Assembly (NCBI GenBank): GCA_003550305.1 | Contig: QKYT01000640.1 | Location: forward strand, 14,282 to 49,596 | Direction: 5' to 3' | Length of the DNA stretch: 35,315 nucleotides | DNA from: Glomus cerebriforme | Taxonomy: Eukaryota > Glomeromycota > Glomeromycetes > Glomerales > Glomeraceae | Shown here: positions 12,401-21,845 of the stretch, in pieces | How the letters are laid out: each line of letters begins with the position of its first letter | How positions within the stretch are numbered: position 1 is the first letter of the stretch | Position numbers and translations under genes: made by a program | Notes under the pieces: generated by a model | Told to the model about the DNA's origin: nothing | Database searches by the model: none | The model's input: the letters and a program-made list of their open reading frames with translations, nothing else

Positions 12401-12449
12401 GCACCTCACAAGTGTATGATCCTTCATTTATCAAATTCCCCATAATAAT

Positions 12450-12878
12450 GCACAAATTACAGCTGTAATCTCACAGAAATATTGGTCCAACCAAGAGAAG
12501 CAGCAATTCGTATACCTCAAAAATTGAGATATATCAACCCATTCTTAATTATGAATGAAATAAAAGAATGACAAGTACAGTATCTTACTTTCATGAAAAC
12601 ACGTTAGAACTCAATATTCTATATGCTGAAATACCTCAAAGAACTCAAGCCAGCATTAGTACTGCTTTGGTTCAGAGCTGAACAAAATTAATTTTTTTTT
12701 TGATTTTAAATTTCTACTTGGTGGAAACTTTAGTCTTCTTGGTAAACTATCCAAGTTCTGATTCCTTCTGATCGCAAATGGATTTGCTGATTTTGGGGAG
12801 GAGAGGGAAGAAGGGGAAGATGAAATAGTTGATGTACGGAAGCGAACATCAAAGTCAATCGTTTTAGCATCAACTTGA
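12450..12878 (+). pseudogene. decayed coding segments of unknown (probably mobile-element) origin
   Basis: Two coding-like stretches survive. In 12490-12672 one frame reads a Ser/Thr/Ile-rich segment broken by a TGA. In 12692-12878 a frame reads through GGNFSLLGKLSKF, a TGA (12759-12761), then FLLIANGFADFGEEREEGED and a basic patch before a stop. G+C is higher than in the surroundings, as in real exons. I recognise no domain. With the broken ORF at 13229-14295 downstream this may be one degraded transposon-type gene, but continuity is not shown. Confidence 0.3.
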
Positions 12879-13228
12879 ATGTGAAATATTTTAGATTATT
12901 AGTCAAAAGTTAAATAGAATTGAACTTTGGAGTATATTATTTATTATGATCAAGATATGATATTTATAAAAGTGGTTTCTATGAATTAATTCCCTTAATT
13001 TCTAATCAGTCCCTTTAACTTAGGTATTGCAGCTTTTTTTAAAAAAAACACCAAAATTTTTATTTTTGAGAATATATACTTGTGCTTTATATTAAATCAT
13101 GGTTCACATTTTTATGTATATTTTTCATGATCCAATCAGTACCAAATGCCACATTTATAGTTGGCATATTATAGATCAACAATTATTAAGTTAAATAGAT
13201 ATATAAACAAAATCATATAATATTGTTA

Positions 13229-14295
13229 GTTTTTGAAGAAAATGGAACTTCAGTTGATGGAATAAATGAATTAATTGATGACCTTGAATTACATTATATA
13301 ATAATAATTGCAATTGCTACAGATTTTTTTGGATTTTTTTTTTGCAAGATAAATTTTGTAATTATGCATTAGTAGTACTTAATCAAAATGATGGATTAGA
13401 TATCATGATTTCAAAAGTTCATATGGCAGTTATTGAAAAGGAACTACCTAAAAATGAAAAAAATTATATTATTATTTACCTCAAATGCCATCTGGCAAAA
13501 AGTCACCATAATTTTTGACAACAAGGAAAACCCTGTATTTGCCAAGACTGAATAAACAAGAAAAGTTACTGAACTTTCAAAACTCTATAATAAATTCAAA
13601 TCAGCACAGCACAAATGTTCTATCACCTCATATGTTGATGCCATGAAGAAAGAGCATCATTTAAATTCTAATCACAATGACTCCAAACCAAACTTGCAAG
13701 GCTACTGAAGCTTCAATTTTGAATTATTTAAATTCTTGTAAAATTTATTTCAATAAAATCCTTTTGTGACACATCATTTTGCAGTCATATTGAGAAAATG
13801 TTTTGAAATTGACAATTATATTAGACAACGATATAACACATTTAATATGGTTTCATACTGCCTTTGATGTCAACCCTGGCAACTCTCTTAAGAAACTGAT
13901 CACTTACACCTTGCTCACACTGCCTGACCTTCCTACTTCTTTTGACATTAAAGCTGAAAACTTCTATGACATTTGAGCTTAAAATATTTGATTGGTGTGG
14001 TAGTAGTAATAGTAAAAATGAAGCTAAAAAATTAGTTCAAGAGTTGTACAATGATGCAAAAAAAGACCTATCGCCTAGAAATAGTATTAATAGCATTATT
14101 TCTTCTGATTCCCAGATCTCACTTTTCAAATCACCCAAACCCTATGCTCACGTGACTTTTCCTATGGACTTAGCTATGAAACTCTTCTTCAAATTTAATA
14201 ACCGCCCTTGAGTCTGGTACTCTGCTTCTGAGGCTAAAGATATTTGCCCTTGCTGTGGCTTTAAACATGATAAAACTGACACATGTATTAGATAG
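13229..14295 (+). pseudogene. decayed ORF with a C-terminal CPCC...H...C zinc-binding-like motif
   Basis: Coding-like peptide segments run through this interval but hop between frames and are broken by stops. They include a segment near 13360-13500 with ISKVHMAVIEKELPKNE, one near 13570-13710 containing VTELSKLYNKFKSAQHKCS, one near 13865-13975 with LPDLPTSFDIKAENF, and a longer open stretch at 13942-14208. After a TGA at 14209-14211 the same frame continues for 27 codons, including CPCCGFKHDKTDTC, to a TAG at 14293. The CxCC...H...C arrangement suggests a zinc knuckle or finger at the C-terminus. Nothing upstream identifies the family. Several frameshifts and stops make it a pseudogene; a transposon origin is inference. 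Confidence 0.45.
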
Positions 14296-15160
14296 ATTTA
14301 TTTAATATGATTTACATTCATTCCAAAAGGTTCTTATTTCAGAATCAAAAGTAACTTCAATTAAATATTATCAGCTGTATATATGAAAGATCAAAAACAC
14401 AGCAACTCATCTGCAATATCAACTATCATCTTTTGGATTTCTTGCAAAATAATGATTTATTATACAATTTTAGAATTTTTATTGAATATAATATTTTCAG
14501 TATTTATAAAATATGTATAGAATCACCAATTGTAAAAAAAACAATAAGCTTTCTATTAAAAATAATATTATCAAAATCTTCAGTATTTACTGCATAGAAG
14601 AAACTAATATATATAATGTAAAAATTATGCTAATTTCTAAAAATATGCATAGAATATTAAAATATAAAAATCAAAAGGCATATGTAAAACTTTAAAATTT
14701 GTTTCATTTTACAATATCTGTTTTATCACCATGACACTTCACTTTGACTGCTCTTATTATCTCAGAAGAAGATAATTATGATTAAGCTAGAAAAATGTAA
14801 TTCAATATCCTTTATTCACAAGACATTCACTATGGATTAAATATTCCTAATATTGGAAAAACTATACTATTGTAATTGATATTATTATTCTACTATCAAT
14901 TATTATATGAAATTAAAATTTATTAATTAAATCACCAGATTGGGCCTTGAAGATAACTTTGAAGATATATTAGGCTTTTGAAATTCCTAAGATAGTACAC
15001 AAAACTTACATTCGACGAAACCTTTCTGAGCAAGAAGGGAACAAATGTGAAGATTATAAAAAGAAAAGAAAAAACCTTTAAAAATAAATTATAAAATAAT
15101 TACCTTTTTGAAATCATTACTATTAGAGCAATAGGGACATTATGAGCGAGAGTTGCAATG
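14296..15160. other. no recognisable gene
   Basis: A+T-rich DNA between decayed segments. An open frame at 14513-14695 is Lys/Asn/Ile-rich, as expected from composition alone, and I leave it out. Confidence 0.45.
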
Positions 15161-15167
15161 ACAAGCA

Positions 15168-15431
15168 ATGGAACAAGTTAAAAAGGAAAATTTGAAAGAA
15201 GGAGGTGATTGTATTCTCCAAAACTATGTGGAAGTACTTAATGGAATGATACAAAATAATGAAAGCATAATTTATACTATGTGGTTAAACACAAATATAA
15301 GAATTGTAATATTGCAGAAGTATACATGTTTTTATGATGTCATTGATATTGCTAACAACAAAGATTTCTTAAATACACATAAGGAACAGTATTTCCATTC
15401 AATATTACTATTATCATGTCTGTTTGTTTAA
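15168..15431 (+). pseudogene. hypothetical ORF fragment, 87 codons
   Basis: An ATG-started frame with a mixed amino-acid composition (MEQVKKENLKEGGDCILQNY at the start; Cys, Trp, Gly and His all present) that looks more coding-like than random A+T-rich frames. I recognise no domain. It overlaps the start of the broken reading frame at 15416-15826 in a different frame, so the two may be pieces of one gene separated by an indel. Fragment of unknown function. Confidence 0.25.
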
Positions 15432-15826
15432 TTAACAAACATATATACTTTATTTATCAACTAGCTTGGGAAGATGACTTCGAGAGATTTAATAAAGAAG
15501 ATATCATTTGAATATATTTCCACACACAATATCCTCCAAGGCATAGATCAAGAAGAAATAATTTTTCTGCTCTTATGGATCATTTACTACGATTCTATGC
15601 TTATTGACGAGTTCAATAAATTGCATATTCAAAACAAAGATGTCTGTGGGAAGCTTATACACGCCATTGGAGGGTCAATGTGTGGACCGCCTTCAAACAT
15701 ATTTTTCATCCCTATTCTAGCTGAAAAACGATTGAAGGACCTTTAAATGATTATATTTCAGGTTCTATGCACCAACCACTTCACCAAAATACTGGACTTA
15801 TATTATATATATATTATGATCAATAA
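15416..15826 (+). pseudogene. broken reading frame with four in-frame stops; overlaps a second open frame
   Basis: From the ATG at 15416 one frame stays coding-like to a TAA at 15824, interrupted by TGA at 15509, TGA at 15605, TAA at 15617 and TGA at 15722. Its segments include YFIYQLAWEDDFERFNKEDI, RRNNFSALMDHLLRFYAY, HWRVNVWTAFKHIFHPYSS and NDYISGSMHQPLHQNTG, rich in Trp and His. All four stops are one C-to-T step from CGA or CAA. A different frame at 15474-15746 is also open for 90 codons (HNILQGIDQEEII...CGPPSN). I cannot decide from sequence alone which is ancestral. Function unknown. Confidence 0.35.
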
Positions 15827-15974
15827 ATTCAATAAAAATTCAAGAAAGATCTTCTGTTATTGAAACAGAGATAGAAAAAAAGTAAAATTAAGATCATTAA
15901 CTGAAAAGTCTACTTTTAATTTAAAAAACAAATTTATTTTTTATAGTGACTAATAAATAATAAAAATAAATAAA

Positions 15975-16382
15975 TTAGATTGTAGCATCCAATATATGTG
16001 TTCTAAATCTTGATGAAGAAGATCTTCCTAGATTTTTATTAGTTGTATTATTAGGTATTGCTTCTAATATTTCATAAATTGGTGATAATAAAATCACTTT
16101 AGATTTGAATTCTAGAGAATATATTAATAGCCAAAATAATAATTCTCTCTTTTGAATTATACTATTTTCCAGAAGATTACCAATTTCAAGTAAAGTTTCA
16201 TGTGGTTCTTCTTTATATACAACAAGATACTTACCAATAATAGAAGACAGACAATTTATTAAATAAGTTAGTGTAAAACTTAAAAATACTACAATAAGAT
16301 AATGAAAATTTATGCAGTGATTACAAGTTTTTTTGTGTTGTTTAGTGATAAAATATTTAATATTCCCATTAACAACACAATA
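15975..16382 (-). pseudogene. minus-strand open frame without ATG: CxxC motif, membrane helix, soluble tail
   Basis: Reading the minus strand from 16382 to the TAA at 15975-15977 gives 135 sense codons in one frame with no ATG. In order they show a basic stretch (FITKQHKKTCNHC) with a CxxC, a hydrophobic segment of about 20 residues (YLIVVFLSFTLTYLINCL) that could span a membrane, then a Glu/Leu-rich part (EEPHETLLEIGNLLENSI) and a Ser/Arg-rich end. The frame is closed upstream by a TGA at 16383-16385, but coding-like peptide continues beyond it (AFNAWVHDLCFLH). The composition looks like a real exon. It is either a terminal exon or the 3' part of a decayed gene. Family not recognised. Confidence 0.4.
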
Positions 16383-16547
16383 TCAATGGAGAAAGCATAA
16401 ATCATGAACCCAAGCATTAAATGCCAAATATTAGTGAACTCCATATATCTTGTGCAGCTAATGAATGAGATTTATAAATATATTTCACCCATATCATCAT
16501 AGTTAGAATGCTAGATTACGGACAAGTTTCCTTAGACTGTTATAGTC

Positions 16548-16811
16548 ATGTCTTTAGATATGATTATAGAACCAGTTTATTGTGATCATACCAAAAACAA
16601 GCTCGACATTGCCCCAGCTTCTTTAACTCAGGAGCTACGACAGCATAAAGTTGCTGCTGCTTCCGTTTCTACTCTGTCCGCAGAGGAAAAAGCGGACGTT
16701 GAACTTTACTGCTGGGACCGTCTTATCGAATACAACCTTCGGTTGCTTCGCTCGCACATAACTAAGCAAGTGCAAGCAGCAAAAAAAAAAATGGTCGAAG
16801 GAAATGGTTAA
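16548..16811 (+). CDS. small hypothetical ORF of elevated G+C, 87 aa
   Basis: ATG at 16548, preceded by an in-frame TAG at 16533, and TAA at 16809-16811. From about 16590 to 16790 the DNA is visibly richer in G+C and uses GCC, CGT, CTT and CAG-type codons unlike the flanks. The product is helical and charged (SVSTLSAEEKADVELYCWD, then a C-terminal basic KQVQAAKKKMVEGNG). No domain recognised. It may be a small gene or the surviving end of a larger mobile-element protein, since it sits beside two decayed ORFs. The first methionines (1 and 5) are not distinguished by any signal. Confidence 0.4.
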   Translation: MSLDMIIEPVYCDHTKNKLDIAPASLTQELRQHKVAAASVSTLSAEEKADVELYCWDRLIEYNLRLLRSHITKQVQAAKKKMVEGNG

Positions 16812-18211
16812 TCACAAATTGGTTTTGAGACATAATCATGACCTTTTAATTTCTTTAATTTTTTAGCCAAATTTGCAAAAGGAGTTAGAAATCTTTCTCA
16901 TTCCCTCATGTATTTTTACATAATGTTCTTATTCTAAAAATTCCAAAATGGACTAAAATGTGGTTGTCTAAGATATCTTTTTTTTTTCATTAAAAAATTT
17001 TAATAAAAATTAACATACTTTTCATCTATTGTTTTTCTATCTCCTCACATACTTTTCCTTCTATCTTGTAAAAAAAAATGATTTTTTTTTTTTCAAAATG
17101 CAAAAAAAAAGGTTAAAAACAAAAAAATATTTTACCACAAAACAAAGAAGAAAGTTGAACAGAATAATATATTTTTTTTTTGATAATAAAATAGATTGAG
17201 AAAAGAAATGTATCATTATAGAATCTTTAACAGTTTTAAAATAAAGAGTGAGATTTTTGCTCTCTATTTATATATAAAAATATAGTTTATAAAAAAACTG
17301 TCAATATTAATAAATTTATATTTTTTACAATGAAAATGAATAAAAAAATTTTTTTTTAATTATTTTATTTTTTACAACAGAAGGTTGTTTGTTTCATTCA
17401 CCCTTATTCAGTCGCAGTGTTACATAATTAAATATTTTTTAATTTTTTTTTTTTAGAAATAAAGCCACAAGGACCGCACTTCAAGAAAGAAGTACAATTA
17501 CATGTAATCTATTAGATCTGATCCAAAATCTATTAATCAATAAGCAATTTGAGATATTTATGAACTGAAACAAAGTAACAAATAAAAAATAGAGGTTTGT
17601 TATAATAATACTATACAAGACAATTTGTGAATTTTAAAAGCAACATAATTTGTTTTTTAATAAAGAATTCACGTATTATGTATCTACTTTTATATTAGTT
17701 CACTTTTTTTGTGAAATTTGCATATTTTTCGATCTAAAAATATTCAATTTAAATAAAAAAATATATTTACGTAAGTAAGGAATTATATACTGTACTTATA
17801 TTAATTATATAAATATCCAATTATTCTATATTATCCCAATTTATTGCAATTTATATTTTATTATAAGAATATTAAACTAAAAGTTCGACTACTTACTGAC
17901 TATAAAGATTTTTACTTCTCTTATGTTCCATTATTTACTATGTATCAGAAAATACAATCACCACAAAAAAAACTTTTTGATAGAACTTTTGAGCTTATTT
18001 GCGATGCTGTGGTTTGATAATTATTAAGTTTACAAGGTTAAATGAGTGTTAAACATGATTTTGAGAGCTGAAAAAGAAATAATTAGAGATAAAAAATTTA
18101 TTATTTTTTTTTTAATTTTTCGTCTTACAAAGATCTATAAAATAAGAATCGAAAAAAATTTTTTATGATCTGTGATAGCCAAAATTTGAAAATTTCAGTC
18201 GCACAGTATTA
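16812..18211. other. no recognisable gene; poly-A/poly-T-rich spacer
   Basis: Dense homopolymer runs (T or A, 8-11 nt) and frequent stops in all frames. No RNA gene or repeat boundary is seen until the left end of the Tc1/mariner element at 18212. Confidence 0.5.
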
Positions 18212-19487
18212 CAATGCGTGACAAAAGTAATCAGAATCACATTTTTATTAATTGCACTTCGAAAATTAATTAAAAATACATGAAAATTTAAATATATATG
18301 CTTTATTGTCTTGCAAAAAAGTTTGTCTAAGCTTATTTAATAGCTTATCTTATTACTATCACCCTCAATTACCTGTTTTAGCCGTGATGGCATACTATGA
18401 ATTAAATTAATAAAAATTTCATCTTCGATTCCTTCCCACTCCCTTTGAATAATATCAAGAAAAACATCTATAGTAATTGATTTTTTTTTGCCAACAGCTT
18501 GTTAACATGTTTTTCTACACGTCTCTTCAAAATTGACCATAAATTCTCTATAGAATTGAGGTCCGGGCTGTTTGATAGCCAGTTTAACAACTTTGGACAA
18601 CGTTCTGAAAGAAGTTTTTTAGTATCCCTAGCTGTATGCTTTGGGTCGTTGTCCTGTTGGAATACCCAGCGTCTTCCCATGATAGAATTTGCATTGTCAA
18701 AAAGATTCTCATTAAGAATTTCACAATAAAATGCGCCATCCATTATTCCAGTAAAAAGAACAAACCCAATTCAACCCTTTGCTGAAAAAGCACCCCATAC
18801 ATGAACTTTGTATGGATGTTTGAATATGGGTTTTTGTGGAGGTTGTGTGCCAGCTTTATAAAATACTTTTTGAGTATTTTGGAACATCTGAATTGTCATT
18901 TCATCAGAAAAAATGACTTGGTTCCAGTTTTGTCTTTGATACTTTATTGCAAATTCTATACGACGTTGTTTATGCAAAGTTGTGAGTAAGGGTATCAATT
19001 TAGGAATTGTACTAAGATAATTAAGCCTGTGAAGCTCCCTAAGTACAGTTCTTTTGTGTATNTTAAGGTTGGTATGTTTGTCATTCAAAATATTTGCAAG
19101 TTCAGCACATGTAGAATATTTGTTTACTGAAACAAGCTTTCCAAGATGACAGCGTTTTTTAGGAGAAAGTCTTTTTGGCCTTCCTGACCGAGATAAAGGT
19201 TCTAAAGGAATACCTTTTTTGAGTTTTTTGATATAGTCGTATAGTGTGGTGGCGGTTAAAGAATGTAAAGTTTTAGCATCGTGGGTACCATTTTGCCATA
19301 AAGTGGTCGACGTTATGCAAAAGTATCATAGACCATATTGAACTGGGGATGAAATTACGTAGCATAGTCATAACATAAATAAATAATGATCGACATAATA
19401 TAAAAATAGCCACAGTGTAACCATATAAAATTATTTGCCGATCACGTGCATATTGCGGGAATTATTAAATCACTTTTGTCGGCACTG
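18212..19487 (-). mobile_element. Tc1/mariner (DD34E) DNA transposon, complete ends, inactive
   Basis: A 1,276-bp element flanked on both sides by TA (18210-18211 and 19488-19489), the target duplicated by this superfamily. Terminal inverted repeats: the left end reads CAATGCGTGACAAAAGTAAT from 18212; the reverse complement of the right end reads CAGTGCCGACAAAAGTGATT from 19487. They share GACAAAAGT(A/G)AT and are imperfect over about 25 bp. The transposase lies on the minus strand and carries stops and a frameshift. Size, TA flanks, ends and transposase agree, so identification is secure. Confidence 0.9.
18337..19319 (-). pseudogene. Tc1-family transposase, broken
   Basis: About 325 codons. 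From the N-terminus: a helix-turn-helix region (TATTLYDYIKKLKKG), the basic GRPKRLSPKKR motif, then the DDE core. The first catalytic Asp lies in VIFSDEMT, the second in [10 protein letters not shown] and the Glu in [11 protein letters not shown], with 34 residues between the last two (DD34E, the Tc1 signature). Breaks: a TGA at 18771-18773 between the first and second catalytic residues; a one-base deficit in the run of nine A on the coding strand (18481-18489) that shifts the last ~45 codons, which otherwise read [16 protein letters not shown] to a TAA at 18337; and a TGA at 19326-19328 just upstream of the readable N-terminus. An ambiguous base sits at 19062. The original start is not resolved. 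Confidence 0.88.
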
Positions 19488-19641
19488 TATATGATCGTCA
19501 TTGTAGCGATCCGCGTCATCATAAAATCAAACACAGTCTAATTTCGGAACTGAACCATTTTTTTAATATATAGTATATCAGTTTTATTAAGTTTGTTATA
19601 TAGGCCTCGATTAAAAAATATCACATTTTAAATTAATTAGT

Positions 19642-21299
19642 ATGAAAATATTTAAAAAGACATTTAAAAAGAAAAAGACAGCTGTTTTAAAAATATCAGA
19701 TTATGATTTGGATAGAGATGAAAGAACTGTTTCAGATTATTATTTGGATAGTGATGAAAGAGCTGTTTTAGATTATGAAGTGGATAGAGATGAAGGAGCT
19801 GATTCAGATTATATATATGAACAAATTAAATCAATTCTTGAAGGTAAAAAGACTGATAAAGAAGAACGTAAACATATTGAAAAATGCAAAGAATGTTTTC
19901 AAGCAAATACAAATTATGAAGGATGTCATCTTTGTAATTTGAAACACTTTCAACAAGAATTTGATAAGTGGACTAGTGGAAATAAAAATATTGATGAATT
20001 AATACAAACTAATCAACTTTCACATAGAAGACTATCTCAGTTATTAGAATGGATTCCATATGATAAATTTAATGATATTAAATATATAACCGAAGGAGGC
20101 TTTGCTAAAGTATATTCAGCCACTCGGATAGATGGAAATATTAAAAAATGGAAAGAATCTAATAGTTGGGAAAGATCCAAACCATTTAAAGTTGCTTTGA
20201 AAGTATTCAATAATTCATCAGATAATATAAGTGAAGATTTTATAAATGAGGTTTGTAAAATAAATAAATATCAATGAAATTCAAGTTATTTTTATATTTT
20301 TATAATCATTTATTTTTTATTAAAAATTATAGATAAAATTTTTCAAACGTCTAAGTACTAGTTATTATCCTATAGTAAAATGTTATGGAATTACTAAGGA
20401 GCCTAATACACAGAGTTATGCACTAGTATTAGGATTTTATGAAAATGGTAGTTTACGTTCTTATCTTGATCAAAATTTTAGTTCATTAACTTGGGATCAA
20501 AAATTGAGTATTATATGTCGTATCATTTATGGACTTTATAAAATTCATGGAGATAATTTTATTCATAAAGATCTTCACTTGGGTAATGGTTTGACATCCG
20601 AGAATATGGGTACAGTTATTAGTGATTTTGGATTTTGTAAACCAGCAGATGAAAAATCATCTAAAAAGATTTATGGAGTAATGCCATACATGGCACCTGA
20701 AATATTACGTGGAAAAAAATACACAGAGAAATCTGATGTATATTCATTTGGTATTATTATGAATGAAATAATTTCTATAATTCCGCCATTTAATGATGAA
20801 CCACATGATCATTATCTTGCATTGGATATTTGTCGTGGTAAACGTCCGAAAATAAGAGATGAAACACCAGACTTTCTAAAAAAATTAATTCAAAAATGTT
20901 GGGATGCAATTCCAGAAAATCGTCCAACTTCTGAAGAAGTTTATAGAGAAATAGATAATGTTTATAATAAGTTTTTAATACAACTTGAAGAATTACCAGA
21001 ATTAACATATAATATTATGCCAAATACAAAATCAACAACAAAAACGCAATTATATGAAACACATACTCAAGCAATTTACACAAGTCGGCTTCTCAATTTA
21101 TCAAATTTACCTGAACCTGTAAATTGTTTAAATCAAGAAGGATTTATATCTTCAAGAAATACAGCAGGTAAATTATTTATAATTATTTTTATTTTTATTT
21201 TATTTCATTAAAATTAAAAATCATTAAAATTATTTTTTAATTATAAAAGAAGTCAATGCTTATACCTCCGAATGTTTTGATTGTATTATTACTAATTAG
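19642..21299 (+). CDS. tyrosine-kinase-like (TKL) protein kinase with N-terminal acidic repeats and CxxC ribbon, three exons
   Basis: Exons 19642-20250, 20333-21167 and 21250-21299; two GT-AG introns of 82 nt each; 497 aa. Residues 19-54 are three 12-residue acidic repeats (SDYDLDRDERTV type). C82xxC85 and C95xxC98 look like a small zinc ribbon, followed by FQQEFDKWTSGN. The kinase domain has a Gly-rich loop (EGGFAKVYSA, about 151-160), the ATP lysine in VALKVF (K187), HKDLHLGN with catalytic D283 and N288, DFG at 301-303, MAPEIL, and DVYSFGIIMNEI. All catalytic residues are present, so it should phosphorylate Ser/Thr or Tyr; substrate unknown. HKDLHxGN replaces HRDLKxxN, as in many kinases of this fungal expansion. 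Exon 3 adds a short tail (VNAYTSECFDCIITN). The exon 3 junction is the least certain. Confidence 0.9.
19696..19812 (+). repeat. 36-bp in-frame tandem repeat encoding acidic 12-mers
   Basis: Three 36-bp units start at 19696, 19732 and 19768, with a 9-bp fourth start (tcagattat) at 19804. They encode SDYDLDRDERTV, SDYYLDSDERAV and LDYEVDRDEGAD inside the kinase N-terminus. Unit length is a multiple of three, so expansion or contraction keeps the frame. Differences are mostly single bases, suggesting recent duplication. Confidence 0.9.
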
Positions 21300-21795
21300 A
21301 AAAGATTAAATTATTTAGATTAATTGATTGTTTGATATTTAGATATTAATGATGAAAAGTAAATTAAAGCAAACAATGCTATTGAATTAATCTGATTTTA
21401 TTTTATATTTATTACAGTACTTAAAAAATATTTCAAATTTAATAGAATAACTAAAATCAAACAAAATAAACACGTTTTACTCTAAATAGATTTAATTATT
21501 GCTGACTTTCCTAGTTTATTTATTAAAAATAATTTATTAATTTATTTTGTTTTATTATAATTTAGACATTAAATTCATAATGGGAGGTTCAACAAATAAT
21601 TCATCAGATTTCCAATAAAAATGAAGCTTCTGAACTTTGAAATTTAATAATTAATCTTATAAATGATATGTGAGTTAAGATTCTCATAATTAAGTTTATG
21701 ATTTTTATTCATTTTATTCAAATAAATTTTTCGATCGGCCAGATAATTTTCTGCGTTACTCTCTTAATATTCGGCTGATCATTTTTTACAATAGG
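21300..21795. other. 3' flank of kinase gene, no gene seen
   Basis: A+T-rich with AATAAA at 21465-21470 as a possible polyadenylation signal for the kinase. Near 21733-21780, GATCGGCC and GGCTGATC form a weak inverted pair next to the strong hairpin. No ORF of note. Confidence 0.45.
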
Positions 21796-21845
21796 ACACT
21801 CGGCAATTTTGCTGCCGAGTACGCGGCGGCAAAATTGCCGAGTGT
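21796..21845. repeat. 50-bp GC-rich perfect-arm hairpin
   Basis: ACACTCGGCAATTTTGC (21796-21812) pairs perfectly with GCAAAATTGCCGAGTGT (21829-21845). Inside them, after a T/G wobble, GCCG pairs with CGGC across a 6-nt loop (AGTACG). That is 22 pairs in 50 bp, G+C-rich against a very A+T-rich background. No ORF spans it. It resembles the fold of a very short foldback transposable element or a structured transcript signal. Confidence 0.8.

Noticed and set aside
14513..14695. 60-codon forward frame
   Set aside because: Lys/Asn/Ile-rich composition as expected in A+T-rich DNA; no domain or neighbour.
18499..18989. Forward open frames of 62-76 codons inside the Tc1 element
   Set aside because: They lie antisense to the transposase, which has catalytic motifs; they are shadows.
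20790..21008. Reverse open frame of 72 codons within the kinase gene
   Set aside because: Antisense shadow of the conserved kinase C-lobe.
21733..21845. The GC-rich hairpin as a bacterial-type intrinsic terminator
   Set aside because: It lies in a eukaryotic intergenic region, about 500 bp from the kinase stop, with no adjoining T-run in the expected place.
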